From: Neoconidiobolus thromboides FSU 785
Taxonomy: Eukaryota > Entomophthoromycota > Entomophthoromycetes > Entomophthorales > Neoconidiobolaceae
Direction of reading: 5' to 3'
Length of the DNA stretch: 64,000 nt
NCBI GenBank assembly: GCA_025603075.1
Contig: MU626274.1
Span: forward strand, 1 to 64,000
The stretch's first letter is position 1. Every line of letters starts with the position of its first letter. The position numbers and the translations under genes are program-made. Shown here in pieces: positions 1-11,498 of the stretch. The notes beneath the pieces were generated by a model. It saw only the letters and a program-made list of their open reading frames with translations, made no database searches and was not told where the DNA came from.

Positions 1-158
1 CCCTAACCCTAACCCTAACCCTAACCCTAACCCTAACCCTAACCCTAACCCTAACCCTAACCCTAACCCTAACCCTAACCCTAACCCTATCCCTATCCCT
101 ATCCCTAACCCTAACCCTATCCCTATCCCTAACCCTAACCCTATCCCTATCCCTAACC
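1..158. repeat. Telomere repeat array, chromosome end
   Basis: About 26 tandem hexamers, reading CCCTAA outward-in, so the G-strand is TTAGGG. The first 87 bases are pure CCCTAA. The inner part mixes CCCTAT and CCCTAA hexamers in small groups and ends at about position 158. This marks the left edge of the window as a chromosome end. Confidence 0.97.
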
Positions 159-627
159 AATTTATACTCCTGAGATAACCCCAATATTTATTCCAAATCT
201 AATACTTAATACCTGTTATAACTTTGTATTTTAATTGATTTTTCTAATATTCTTTTCATATTTTAACTATTCTTATTCTGTTTTTACTATTTTAATCTAC
301 TTTTGCTCTTGTTATGATTATAATCCAGTCTTCAGTCTTACACACCCATTGATTTTGTTTATCCCTAATTCTAAAAATTACTCTAAAAATATCTTGAAAA
401 AACATTGTTAAAAAGCTTTATATTTTTAATAATTTTACAAATATTCAAACAAAACACTCAAAATTATATATATAATTTTTATATAATTTAAGTCTATAAT
501 ATACTTATTATTAAAGTTTTGATTTATTAATATTATATATATCAAATTTTATATTGATTTTATATTGGCTTTGTAGCATTAGTTGAAAAGTTCTATAACT
601 TAACAAATTTATTACTATAAGACTATC
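159..627. other. Subtelomeric AT-rich DNA, no gene seen
   Basis: AT-rich sequence between the telomere and the first arm of the inverted repeat. I see no ORF with exon-like codon use, no tRNA-like fold and no MITE copy here. Confidence 0.6.
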
Positions 628-853
628 TGAAATCTGGTGCTCAGTGATTGGAGTCAAAAACAGCTATTACCTGATTGACTACACTATAAATTAAAAGGTC
701 TTAGTTTATGTGACTAAGATAGACTTGAATTATGAAGAATAGCACGTAATAGGCTACGGACTATGTAAGACAAATATAATAGACACTTCTAATGTAAAAT
801 TACGTAAAATACTATTAAGAAAACTTAGTGGCTTTATTAAATGTTTGAGATAT
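628..853 (+). repeat. Left arm of 226-bp inverted repeat
   Basis: This arm is the reverse complement of 1058-1283. Comparing the two base by base I find a single difference (C at 640 against the base pairing with 1271). The near identity points to a recent inverted duplication or to gene conversion. A diverged single copy of the same unit lies at about 42667-42985. Confidence 0.92.
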
Positions 854-865
854 TAAAGAATGTTA

Positions 866-969
866 TCTGGGGATGTATTTTTTCATTCAAGAATTTTGTT
901 AACAACCTTTCCACTTAAATAGCGTTTAAAAGATGGAAAAAGTAATGAAATCAAAAAAAACATCCCCAT
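866..969 (+). mobile_element. MITE copy between the inverted-repeat arms
   Basis: Family pattern: GGGGATGTATTTTT at the left end, AAATAGCG in the middle, GATGGAAAAAGTAATGAA, then ACATCCCCAT at the right end. This copy sits exactly in the loop between the arms at 628-853 and 1058-1283. Confidence 0.85.
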
Positions 970-1283
970 CTTCTCATTCTGATATTTATACTTTTCAGAG
1001 TATAAAAGAGTTTTCAGAGTATAGTAATTCGAGGCTTTTTGACTGAGTTATTCCCTGATATCTCAAACATTTAATAAAGCCACTAAGTTTTCTTAATAGT
1101 ATTTTACGTAATTTTACATTAGAAGTGTCTATTATATTTGTCTTACATAGTCCGTAGCCTATTACGTGCTATTCTTCATAATTCAAGTCTATCTTAGTCA
1201 CATAAACTAAGACCTTTTAATTTATAGTGTAGTCAATCAGGTAATAGCTGTTTTTGACTCCAATCACTGAACACCAGATTTCA
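970..1283 (-). repeat. Right arm of inverted repeat plus unit interior
   Basis: Positions 1058-1283 mirror 628-853. Positions 970-1057 carry extra unit sequence that the left arm lacks but that the diverged copy near 42.9 kb has, read on the opposite strand. So the right copy is the more complete unit (about 314 bp) and the left copy is cut short near the MITE. Confidence 0.85.
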
Positions 1284-1693
1284 CAATGGTTTATTTATTT
1301 AATAATAAATCTGCAATGTTGTTTATAAAGCAGTCGATAATAAATGCTTCCAAATAAAATTTTATAAGAATATGTATTTAAGATCTAGTAGAAATTCCTC
1401 TAACTTACAGTATAAACTATAATAGAATAATTTAGAACTGTGTCAGCCACTTTTACTTTTTAATAAAAAAATTGTTTTTATAGAATTTTAAGCGAAGTTT
1501 CTAAAATACAAAATATTTGAAAATTGCGTAAAATAATGAAACTAATTCGGACGTCCCCATATATTTACTAAAATAAGCTTAAAAGTATGAGATATAGAAA
1601 TACCAATACAGCTTAAAGTTTTTTTAAATCAAATTACAAAATTTAATAGTTTTATAGTATTTTATATAAATTTTATAATATTATTATTTATTA

Positions 1694-1799
1694 TATGAGA
1701 ATGTTTTTTTAACTTCATCACTTTTTCCGTCTTTTGAGCGCTATTTAAGTGGAAAAAGTGTTAGTAAAGTTCTTAAGTACAAAAATATATCCCCATATA
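1694..1799 (-). mobile_element. MITE copy, reverse orientation
   Basis: Begins TATATGAGAATGTTTTTTT, contains TTTTTCCGTCTTTTGAGCGC and ends ATATCCCCATA. The outer end has lost the usual GGGGATG. Confidence 0.75.
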
Positions 1800-1949
1800 C
1801 TATTTTTACTAATTTGAGTTTATTTCAATTACATAAACTAAAATTTTTTAACTTATAATCAGTTAATTAAATAAAAACTACTTTTAACTCTAGCTATTAA
1901 GTTTTTAATTTTTGGCTTCAAAAAATGGACAAAAAATGAGTAAGTAATA

Positions 1950-2045
1950 TTTAGGGGTGTTTTTTTGTTTCATTACTTTTTTCTATTTTTTATAGTGCTG
2001 TTGAGCAAAAAAACGTCGCTAAAATTTTTAAAATAGACATTCCTA
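1950..2045 (-). mobile_element. Degenerate MITE copy, reverse orientation
   Basis: Begins TTAGGGGTGTTTTTTTG and TTTCATTACTTTTTTC, followed by weakened interior and right end (ACATTCCTAT). Recognisable only by order of the family motifs. Confidence 0.55.
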
Positions 2046-2388
2046 TTCTTTACTTTAGGAATGAACATAAATAAAACTTGGAAATTTTAATATTAATTCT
2101 AAGCAGATTCTTAAGTTTAATTGTATATTATTTCAATAGATCGATTCAAAACCATCAATATAAAAAGCTTAACATCTAAAATAAATACAAACTAAATAAT
2201 TGAAGCTAAAAACATATGCCTAAGCCCAGTTGTATTAAGAGAATGAAAATTGTAGTTTGCAATTTTTAGAATGTAAATCAATAAACGCATATTACTCTTT
2301 TTTTGCAAAGCTTTAACCCAAAAACGTCATCTAAAGCTTAAACTCAAATTCATAATCCAATTTAATCTTCTAATTTAATTACAAACAA

Positions 2389-3464
2389 ATGGGATCTGTA
2401 GGAACTGGTGTAAGATATTAAACAAATTTTCAAAATTTTACCTAGAACTTATTTTTTAGTACGATTTCTCTGCTTCTACCTATTCACCAGAGGGTAGAAT
2501 CTTTCAAGTTGAATACGCTACTAAAGCTGTCGAAAATGCAGAGTAATAATAGTTTAATTGATTGTAGAAATTCAATAAAATTTATACAAATCTTTATTAG
2601 AACTTCAATTGGAATACGCTTCAAAGATGGAATTATTCTTGCTGTACAAAAATTAGTTCAATCTAAGCTTTTAGTTCCAGGAACTAATCGTCGTATTCAT
2701 TCTGTTGATGAACACGTTGGTTTGGTAATTAATATATTCCTTTATTGTAAAAGTATTTTGAGTCCTTAACTATATCAAATAGGCATCTACTGGATTATAC
2801 GCTGATGGAAAACATTTAGTAAAACGTGCCCGTGAAGAAGCACGCCATTATTTTGATACTTATCATTCCTCTGTACCTGGAAAAGTAATCAAAATCGACA
2901 AGCTATTTCACATAATACTTATTTAATTTAGATTATCTCAGATCGTATTGGGAATTATGTTCAAGCCCATACATTATATTCATCTGTAAGACCATTTGGT
3001 GCTTCAGCCATTTTAGGCTTAGTCGACCATAATGGGCCACAACTTTATATGGTGGAACCTTCTGGTATTTACTGGGTAAGTATTATAATTGACCTATCAT
3101 GATATGATATTGATATTTGCTATTAAAGGGATACCATGGATGTGCAACTGGAAAAGGACATAAAGTAGCAAAAAATGAGTTGGAAAAACTTTCCTTTGAA
3201 AACTTAACATCCAAACAAGCCATAAAAGAAGCTGCTAAAATTATATTAATATGTCATGAAGATAGTAAAAATAAGCAACTTGAGATAGAAATGAGTTGGA
3301 TTTCACCCGAAACAAACAACCAACATCAACGAGTACCTGAAGATTTATTGAATCAAGCTATTGAAGAAGCCAAGGTACCTTTAGTTCTTCTATTATTCCA
3401 ACATGCTAACGTTTTATAGGAGGAATTGAAATCTGACGATGAGGATGATGAGGATATGGAATAA
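2389..3464 (+). CDS. PRE10: 20S proteasome subunit alpha type-3
   Basis: Seven exons (2389-2409, 2460-2542, 2601-2724, 2783-2884, 2932-3075, 3129-3374, 3420-3464) join in frame to 254 residues, the usual PSMA3/Pre10 length. The N-terminus reads MGSVGTGYDFSAS, then YSPEGRIFQVEYA, the alpha-subunit signature, and continues through SIGIRFKDG, EHVGL, NYVQAHTLYSSVRPFG and GCATGKG. The C-terminus is acidic (KSDDEDDEDME), as in other alpha3 subunits. It is a structural, non-catalytic subunit of the outer ring of the 20S core, which gates substrate entry. The ATG is supported by the conserved N-terminal helix. Convergent with the syntaxin gene, 261 bp away. Confidence 0.95.
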
Positions 3465-3725
3465 TATTTTTAATTAAATTTATTTCAAAATTTCACATTT
3501 ACACTTTGATCATTCTTTTTTTTTTTATTGTCATTTTATAAAAAGGTATATTTATATCTTCAAAGCTTCGTTTAGATTAAAGTTAAGTAAATAAAATTAC
3601 AAAAATAATACAATTTAAGTTATAAAATAAAAGTAGATTTGTAATAGATGTTATTAGTTTATATAATATTAAATTTGAAAAGAATGAATTAAGTTTTAAA
3701 TTCTTAGTCAATGATACATGACCAA

Positions 3726-5027
3726 CTAGTTTTTTTTGGATGGTATTAATTGAGTAACTATTACAACAATAATAATAATTAAAACAATAATAGCTATTCC
3801 AAGTAGAATAAATTTTTTCTATTTAAAATTGGTTAATAAAATCAATTATAACTAAAATCAAAACTACCTTTCTTGAACTCTTAGCCAACTCAGTTGCTTG
3901 ATTAAGTTGAACGTTTACCTCACCCAAGTTTTCGTTAGCTTGTTCAACATGAGTTTCAATATTTTCAACCAAAACTTCTTGCTTTTCAACCATATATTGC
4001 ATTTCATGGTATAAACTATTTAATTCCTAAATATAAAAGTAATTAAATTTATTCAATAATTTTAAAAGTATTGTCCTTACTTCAATACTTTTAACAATCT
4101 TTTGGATATCCATGTGTCTATCTTGTACTTCTTTTAATGCACGTTTGGCTTCTCCACCACGAGCAGATTGTAAAACCTAACAAACTTAGAATCTTATCTA
4201 AAAAATTAATAAAAATAAATACAGATTGTGCGAAAACAGAGCCATTGTTATCTCCCTCAAGAGCTTCTTTAATCTCCTCTTCAGTAGCATCAGGGCGTAC
4301 TTTAATGATATGATTAATATCATATTAGATCATTTTATTAGTATTATTTACCTATACGATATTGTCTTTCCATTCTTGCTTTTACTTGTTGACGATGCTT
4401 TTGTTCAACTTTTTGATAACTAGTGATACTATCCATAAATTGTTTTTTTAAAGTAGCATACTAAAAATAATAAATTAAATGAATTTAACAAGTAACAGTA
4501 ATATACCTGAGCTTTACGGATACTATCTTGTGAAGGATCACTTAATTTGATGTTAATTAAATCTATAAAATATAGGTTTAAAAATTATATACATATGAAA
4601 TAGATTATTTACGTTGTAAGGAGGTTTTTATGGTTTGCATTAAAGTACGCGCCTCTGAAGTTAGCTTATCAGTAGTATTGGTATGCTCTATATAAAATAT
4701 TTATTAATTGTCTATAAAAATAAAGTAAAGGATCAAGTACCTTGCTGTTGTTGATCAGAAATAACATTTAAAGCTTGTTCATTTAAAGTACTAATTTTAG
4801 CAATCATCGATTTGAAATCTTCAATATCTGCTTTGATTTTAGAAATGTCTGATAAATAAGAATCATTTTCTCCAGGAGAGCCAAGTGATGTTTGATAAAT
4901 ATTAGTCATTTCTAAATCATGGGAATTGTTTTGAGCAGCAGCCTATAAATAAATATATTAATTATATTATTTTTATTATGCAATTCTATAACTTTACTCT
5001 TGCTTCAGCTAATCTATCACGACTCAT
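3726..5027 (-). CDS. Sso1/Sso2-type plasma-membrane syntaxin (Qa-SNARE)
   Basis: Nine exons join in frame to 298 residues, close to the family's length. Exons run 4998-5027, 4741-4942, 4613-4687, 4507-4562, 4352-4460, 4223-4299, 4081-4176, 3868-4026 and 3726-3818. The order is an N-terminal helical Habc region, the syntaxin signature RPDATEEEIKEALEGDN with SVFAQSVLQSARGG, a SNARE helix (IEELNSLYHEMQYMVEKQ to HVEQANENLGEVNVQLNQA) and one C-terminal membrane anchor (FILLGIAIIVLIIIIVVIV). It should act with SNAP-25-type and synaptobrevin partners in fusion of secretory vesicles at the plasma membrane. It shares a 280-bp divergent promoter region with the HAD gene. Confidence 0.92.
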
Positions 5028-5307
5028 TTTTTATTTAAGTTTAATATTAAGTTTAATGATTTATAAAAAATCTGTTTATTTATCCTCTAAAAATAAATGT
5101 CAATTTATTAATAAGATAATCCAACTTTTATATTTAGAACAAGAGTAGTTAATATGATTAACGGAGTTATTAAATCAAAATAAGAACTTGGCAAGAGCTT
5201 AAGTTTATGATTGGCTTAGCTTTTCCTCAAATTCATTCTTAAGCGTTCATTCTGAATGATTTATTGTGATAAATTCTATTTTTATTCCAAAAATACGTTT
5301 ATGTTGT
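5028..5307. promoter_or_regulatory. Shared divergent promoter, syntaxin / HAD phosphatase
   Basis: 280 bp separate the two divergent start codons. No specific factor site stands out by eye. Confidence 0.4.
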
Positions 5308-6311
5308 ATGTTGTGTTTAAAACTACTCAACAAATTTAACTATACAAACTTATTAAATATTAACATGAACTATTACATTAATCCATTTATCAAAGTTAAT
5401 CTAATTGGATGTGATTTTGATGAAACTATAACAAAGGTAGATACCATTTCACTTTTAGCAAATTTAAAAGAAAGCGATGTAGATTGGAACCATTTTGTTA
5501 AAAAATATATGACTGATTACAACTTAATAAAGGAAAGTGCCTTGAACAAATTCAAACTAAAAGTCAAAGGTGAACAGAATTGGAACAAAAAAATGGATAT
5601 ACTAAATGAGTATATTGAGGAATTTAAAGTTGTAGAAGTAAACTCAATCAATAGAATTAATGAATCAAAAGTGCTAAAAGGAATAAGTTTAAATAAAATA
5701 AAAAAACTAAGCTCAGCTATTCCATTACAAATAGGTGTAAAAGAACAATTAAATAGCTTAACAAATAAAAATATTTTATTTAAGTTATTTGAAATAAATA
5801 ACATTAATAATATTAACATATTGTCATTAAATTGGTCAAAACAACTTATTTTGTTTACTATAAAATTTATGCTTCATAATGATAATAACGATACTAATAT
5901 AAATATATATTCAAATGATATTTTATTCAATGACAATAACTTATCATCAGGTAATATAACAGGGGATTTAAAAACAGGTGTTGATAAATTAAATTTATGG
6001 AAGAAGTTAATTGATAAAAGTAAAATAAAGAATCCAACTACTTTGTATTTAGGCGACTCATTAAATGATTTACCATGCCTTTGTAAGTTTTTTTAAAATT
6101 TAAATATTTTGATTTTAATTGTCTTATAGTGGAAAGTACCTTTGGTATTATAATTGGTAAGACCTCTCCGAGTAAGCAGATTATTGATATATGTGAATTA
6201 TTAGGTGTTAAAATCGTTTCTGGATTACCTTGTAAAGACAATATTATTGATAGTAATGAAAGTAAAGTATTATATCATATTCCAAATTGGTCAAGTGAAT
6301 TATTTAAATAA
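5308..6311 (+). CDS. HAD-superfamily phosphatase-like protein
   Basis: Two exons (5308-6082, 6130-6311) give 318 residues. Motif I is visible as GCDFDETITKVDT (nucleophile Asp and +2 Asp), motif III/IV as LYLGDSLNDLPCL near the C-terminus, so the HAD fold is well supported. The region after motif I is helical and Lys/Asn rich (cap-like). After the GDSLND motif the chain continues FGIIIGKTSPSKQIIDIC. Substrate is not predictable. The first ATG in frame is used; a second at 5365 lies just before the domain, and the 19 residues between could be a targeting leader. A non-ATG extension begins at 5266. Asn- and Ile-rich stretches around residues 165-220 may be a low-complexity insertion. Confidence 0.8.
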
Positions 6312-6680
6312 TAGACAATAAATATTGTAACACAAAGCTAGATTGTTTTTGTTAAAGATTATTTCTTTAAATTAAAATATTCAATTTATCTTATTAATAT
6401 TTGATTTTTAAGATAAATGTAGCTACTACTAGATTAAGCTATTCTAACGCGAAAATACCCGCATTTTCAAATTAAAATAATCTTCAAATTAGTAATTTAA
6501 ATTAGCCAGTTAAAATTATTTATTATTTTTAAATACTATAACATTCTTATTATTCAAATTATAAATTTGAATAAAGTAGTATTGATTCTAAAATGGTGCA
6601 ATTTAAACAAATTATTATAAACTATTTTATTTCTTTTTAATCCCTTCTTCTCTTTCTTAATATTAATTTAATTTTATACG
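6312..6680. other. Intergenic, no gene seen
   Basis: AT-rich tandem-gene spacer that should hold the terminator of the HAD gene and promoter of the carrier gene. A pyrimidine-rich stretch lies just before the carrier ATG (about 6628-6660). Confidence 0.5.
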
Positions 6681-7657
6681 ATGGGAGATGGAATCGAGAA
6701 ATTCTTTCTAGGTGGCATAGCTTGTATGTCAGCAGCAGTAATCACAAATCCAATAGGTAAATAAAAGTTAGTTAAATACAATATAGTTGATAGTAATTAT
6801 TAGATGTTGTTAAGGTCCGTTTACAGTTACAATACAATAATACCAAGATTAATAATATCAATCAAATGAAATATACAGGTTTTTTAAATGGTTTAAAACA
6901 AATGTATTTGAAAGAAGGTATCAAGTCATGGTATAAAGGTTTGGAAGCTTCTTTATTAAGAGAAGCAAGTTATTCCACCTTAAGGATGGGTCTATATGAA
7001 CCAATTAAATCAAAACTCATTAATAAAAGTAACAATAATTTATTACATATAAAGATTATATCAGCAGCTATTTCAGGTGGGATTGGTGCTTTTATTGCTA
7101 ATCCAACTGATTTGATTAAAGTTAGAATGCAAGCAATAACTAAAGATAATTTACCACCTTATAAAAATACTTTTAATGCATTTAATGTTATATTTCAACA
7201 AGAAGGAATAAAAGGACTGTATAAAGGAGTTGTAAGTCAAATTTGAACTTTATGTTAATTAACTCATTAACCAATTAAGGGTCCTACTACACAACGTGCA
7301 ATGTTATTGACTGCCTCACAGTTAGCTAGTTATGATCACTTTAAGCAATCATTACTTAAATCAAATCTGTTTACTGAAGGCTTAGTTTTACATTTTTTTA
7401 CTTCTATTTTGGCTGGTCTTGTTGCTGCAATTACTACTTCGCCTTTAGATACTATAAAATCAAGGTATATGAATCAACCTAAAGATTTAATTTATCATTC
7501 TCCTTTACACTGTGCAACCTCAACTATAAAAAATGAAGGTTTTATGGCTTTATATAAAGGCTTCTTTCCAAATTGGATAAGAATTGGGCCACATACTGTA
7601 ATAACTTTTATTATATTGGAAAATTTGAGAAAGTTATTAGGTCATAAACCATTATAA
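6681..7657 (+). CDS. Mitochondrial carrier (SLC25 family, UCP/dicarboxylate-like)
   Basis: Three exons (6681-6756, 6804-7231, 7280-7657) join to 293 residues. All three repeat signatures are present: NPIDVVKVRLQLQ, NPTDLIKVRMQ and SPLDTIKSRYM, each the PxD/ExxKxR pattern at the end of an odd transmembrane helix. The later half-signatures WYKGLEASLLREASYSTLRMG, LYKGV and LYKGFFPNWIRIGPHTV are also there. The pattern (RQASYSTLRMG-like, RIGPHTVI) resembles the UCP/DIC/OGC group, so a dicarboxylate or related inner-membrane exchange is plausible, but the substrate is not proven. Confidence 0.9.
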
Positions 7658-8456
7658 TAAACCAAACTATTAACTTATTTTTTTTACGATAAATGAAACT
7701 TAAGGAATTTGAAAGTAATTTATTGAAAATACTAAGTGTATTTATATAAATTTCACCTCAGTTTAAAGTTTAATATAGCAAATTTCAATAATTAAATAAA
7801 ATAGTTTTATATAGCTTACGTTTATACTTAAATATAGTGTGATTTAGACAATTAAAATTAAATTTTAATATAATTATTAATTTTTTAATTCAATTTGCTT
7901 TATTATCTCATTTTAATAAGCAGTATTATCATTAAAACACGCTATAATTAATTGCTGCTCGTTTAAGATCCTTAACATAAAGACGCTGTTATATTAGCTA
8001 CAATAATTACTAATGTTATTAGTAATATGTTATCTAAATAAGATACTAATAATTAAGTATTCTTATACTAAGAAACTAAGGGATAATGAAGATAGATTGT
8101 TATCCTTAGTTCAAGTGATCTCATTTAGACCATAATTAGTTCATTAACGCCATTTTGCTTTATTGCTTAATACTTGTTCCAATAAAGCAAGCTATCACTT
8201 AAAATAATTCAAAATAATTGGAGAATGACTTTACCCACATTAATCTTTCATTATTTAAATGGAATTTTATAAGATTAACTGTTAAAGCAATTTAAAGTTT
8301 AAATTGATTAAAAGATTTCTCTTTTTTGTATTTATAATTCTCTTATTTTTATCTTTTAGAAATTATAAATTAAATAAATATCAAAAGTTTTACAATGTAA
8401 TCCTACTAATAACACTCCACTACTTTTAAAACTTACTTAACTAATTTTTACTTTAG
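7658..8456. other. Intergenic, no gene seen
   Basis: About 800 bp of AT-rich spacer. No exon-like ORF, RNA gene or MITE copy recognised. Confidence 0.5.
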
Positions 8457-9725
8457 ATGCGTGAATCAACTATTTCCTACCCACTTCAAAACAGAGCTGT
8501 AAAGCAAGTTCCAAATTATTACGATCGAGCTTCGATTAATTGCCCCTCTATTATTCCTTTGCTAAATTCACTAAATCAATTAATATTTTTAACAAGCACT
8601 TCAGCTGGTGCTAGAGAACAAATCGTCAAAGACGGTGGCTTAGAACAACTTATACATATCCTTAATACAACAAAAATAATTGACATAAGAACTGGATGGA
8701 AATGGTCGATGGCTTATCAATGCGTGGTTAATATTGGTGTTAGGGGTAATGAACATATACGTAAAAGAGTAGTGGAGTCAGGTATCATACCAATAGTGAT
8801 TAATATATTAGATACTTTTTTAAATTCTCTAATGAATATAAAAAATCAAAATGAATTGTACAACTTAAAAAATAAAAAAAACAACACCATTAATAATAGC
8901 AGAGAACTAGCATTTATAAGGAACTCAAACTCAAACTCAGACTCGGCTTTAAATTTAATAATGCCCAACTTAAACTCAGAGCAGAACTCATCTTCATTTA
9001 TATTATCAAATAATAACAATAATAACAATAGCCAAAATAACAATCAAAATTTGGGATTATTCATTCCAGAAGAAAATGAAAGAAGTTCATCAGAAAATAC
9101 AAATAACGTCACTTTATCTGCTGAAGAAAACGATGAGATAATGACTGGGTATGAAAGTGAAAACGAAGAAATTAATAACAACAGCCCACCCGAGTGGTTA
9201 GATAAAGTATTGTACAGGGAAGAAGATATTTTACTTTCTTTACAACTTTTGGCTTACTTATCTAAATACCCTAACTTAAGGCAAATTTTGCATACTGGGT
9301 ATGAACCTGTAAACGTTTTTCAATTAGTAGAAATGTTTACTTCAAGAGTGAATGCAACTCAAGTCCAACATTGGTCTGGTATAATAATGCGTAATGCTTG
9401 CCGTAAAGATGAAGCTAGAGGAGGTCTTCGTCGTTGCGCGTTTATGTCGTGCGGTAAATGGGAAACTTGTCCGCGTGAGTTTGCTAAATGTAGAAGGTGT
9501 AGAAAAGCTAAATATTGTTCAAAGACATGTCAATCTCGTGCATGGACAGAAGGACACAGATATTGGTGCATAGAACGTACTGCAGATGCTCAAGGAGGTG
9601 ATGAAGTAGCTCAACCAAATACTAATGAGGATCAAATTAACCAAGTTACAGCACAATTATCAAATCAAGATACTGAATTAATAAACAATGGTGACCAAAC
9701 AAGTCATTTGCCAGAAAGACCATAA
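8457..9725 (+). CDS. samB: MYND zinc-finger protein samB/MUB1
   Basis: Single-exon gene, 422 residues. The start MREST, the YDRASINCPSIIPLLNSLNQLIFLT segment and the WKWSMAYQCVVNIGVRG block follow the N-terminal pattern of fungal SamB/Mub1. The C-terminal MYND finger spans about residues 326-371 with the cysteine/histidine series C-AFMSC, TC, CRRC, YCSKTCQ, H, WC. Between them lies a polar linker (about residues 125-250) rich in Asn/Ser, probably disordered. Yeast Mub1 works with the E3 ligase Ubr2 in proteasome-factor turnover, and SamB controls polarity in Aspergillus. The role here is by homology. A good acceptor-like TTTAG precedes the ATG, so an upstream untranslated exon is possible. 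Confidence 0.92.
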   Translation: MRESTISYPLQNRAVKQVPNYYDRASINCPSIIPLLNSLNQLIFLTSTSAGAREQIVKDGGLEQLIHILNTTKIIDIRTGWKWSMAYQCVVNIGVRGNEHIRKRVVESGIIPIVINILDTFLNSLMNIKNQNELYNLKNKKNNTINNSRELAFIRNSNSNSDSALNLIMPNLNSEQNSSSFILSNNNNNNNSQNNNQNLGLFIPEENERSSSENTNNVTLSAEENDEIMTGYESENEEINNNSPPEWLDKVLYREEDILLSLQLLAYLSKYPNLRQILHTGYEPVNVFQLVEMFTSRVNATQVQHWSGIIMRNACRKDEARGGLRRCAFMSCGKWETCPREFAKCRRCRKAKYCSKTCQSRAWTEGHRYWCIERTADAQGGDEVAQPNTNEDQINQVTAQLSNQDTELINNGDQTSHLPERP

Positions 9726-9913
9726 AATTAAACTATGACTAGCATAAAATTATCAAAGTAAGGGGTTTTGTTTAGATGAATTAAATTTTAATTGTTTTAA
9801 TAAATTTTATAATCTTATTTCTTTATTATGTTTATTTTTAATAGTTTATTATCTTTAAACTTATAACATTAAGGTAAAGATAACTGAATAATTAAGTAGA
9901 TAATTATTTTTAT

Positions 9914-11498
9914 TCAGTTGAATGAATTATAATAGATCACTTTATCAGTCAATCTAGATTTTTCAGCTGCAAATACTAACTTGTGTGAATCTATAAAGGG
10001 CTATTAAATATTGTTAATGATAGCAATTTCTTAAACTACCTAGAGCCTGTTTAGCATCACATAAAATATAGCTAGAATCATTATGCTTTATAGAGTTAAC
10101 AAATGCCTTAACTAATGAAAAATCACCACCACCTTTCAAATAATTAATTAATAATTATGGCGTCATCTTAATTAAAATTACCATGTCCTGAAGCACCAAG
10201 CCCAGTCATTTGATCACTTAAATCATATTCTTTTTTTTCTTTTGTTAAAAAGTTGTAAACAGTAATCAGGTTGCTACCATCACTAATTAATTCACCTTTA
10301 TCCCCAAAAATAGTGGTCTAAAGTATATTACATGTTGTTATTGTAAAATAAAATAAAAATACCTTTCTTTTACACATTAATTCAGTAAATGCTGCCATCA
10401 TAAACGATACATTAATCCCACCTTCAAACTCAATATTTACTACCTTAATTATTAATAAAATGTTTGCAGAATATTAATAACTATAGAAAATTACTTGATT
10501 ATCACAAACATCATTATCACATTCATAAACACATCTTCCATATGGACCATTTTTCAATACGTTAGTTATGTTTTCAATATCTAATAATTTAATAATTAAT
10601 ATTATGGTATAATAGTAATAATAACAAAATACCTATAATGTCACTTATTCTATCTAACATCCAATAGTTCGTTTTGTCCTTAGTCTCAAAGGTATCTAAA
10701 TAAATAGACTTAGCAGAAGCAGCACATGTGTTTTTAATTGGACATTCTAAACAAATTTTACTATCCCCAGCCTCAAGTGGCTTATTTTGTTTTTTAAAGT
10801 GAAATAAATTCCCAAAAGAAGATACTTTGTTCCATTTACGACCATTAAGATAATGAGTTAATAAGTCAATATCGTGACAACACTTTGCCATTAAAACAAA
10901 GGAAGACTCCTTCTCATTCCTCCAATTTCCTCTTACAAATGAGTGTGTAAAATGATGATAACCCACTGGCTCTAAATGTTGAATAGAAGTTATATTACCG
11001 ATTTCATCTGAAAGTATTAATTCCATAATTTTAGTATTGATAGGTGTATATCTTAATACATGCCCAACTGCAAATAGTACATTGTTTTTATTGATAGTGT
11101 CATAAATCATTTCACATTCTTTTAAATTATTTGACATTGGCTTTTCTAATAAAATATGATATTTTAGGTTTGAAAATGCTATTGTTGGCTCAACATGATC
11201 TTGGTCTTGGGTAGCAATAATAACTGCGTCACAAAACTTTGGATAATTTACTAATACTCTCCAGTCATTGGCAATATATTTATTATCCTCAATACCATGT
11301 AAGTTGGCTAAATTTTCTCTTCTTATTTTGTTAGGATCTGCCACTGCTACTACTTTTAATTCTTCAGGATAACTCAGAGCATAGTTAGCATATATCAAAC
11401 CCCTATCAATATTAATATTTTATTATTAATCCTCTATATTTAATAAAATACCTATTTCCGCAACCTATAATAGCTACTCTAACTGAACTCAATACCAT
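9914..11498 (-). CDS. Gfo/Idh/MocA-family NAD(P)-dependent oxidoreductase
   Basis: Seven exons join in frame to 429 residues: 11452-11498, 10633-11402, 10495-10580, 10363-10443, 10182-10317, 10040-10132 and 9914-9990. The N-terminal Rossmann motif is VAIIGCGNRG (about residues 8-17). The EKP signature (LLEKPMSNN, Lys about 103) and the CCHDIDLLTHYL block, which carries the family's catalytic-type His/Asp, follow. A cysteine cluster (CLECPIKNTC) lies near residue 235. The last exon supplies SHKLVFAAEKSRL, the usual family C-terminus, and is missed if the exon at 10040 is read straight to its stop. It probably oxidises a sugar or cyclitol; the substrate is unknown. Confidence 0.88.

Larger units (their letters stand above)
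1284..2388. other. Subtelomeric region with decayed MITEs, no gene seen
   Basis: AT-rich spacer before the proteasome gene. It contains a MITE tail remnant at about 1530-1562 (ends GTCCCCATATA) and two reverse-oriented copies listed separately. No coding exon is recognisable. Confidence 0.55.

Noticed and set aside
2509-2769. 86-codon frame through proteasome introns
   Set aside because: Reads through two introns of PRE10 and is only partly its true exon.
10014-10039. Stop at 10014 as the end of the oxidoreductase
   Set aside because: Splicing to the exon at 9990 restores the conserved C-terminus.
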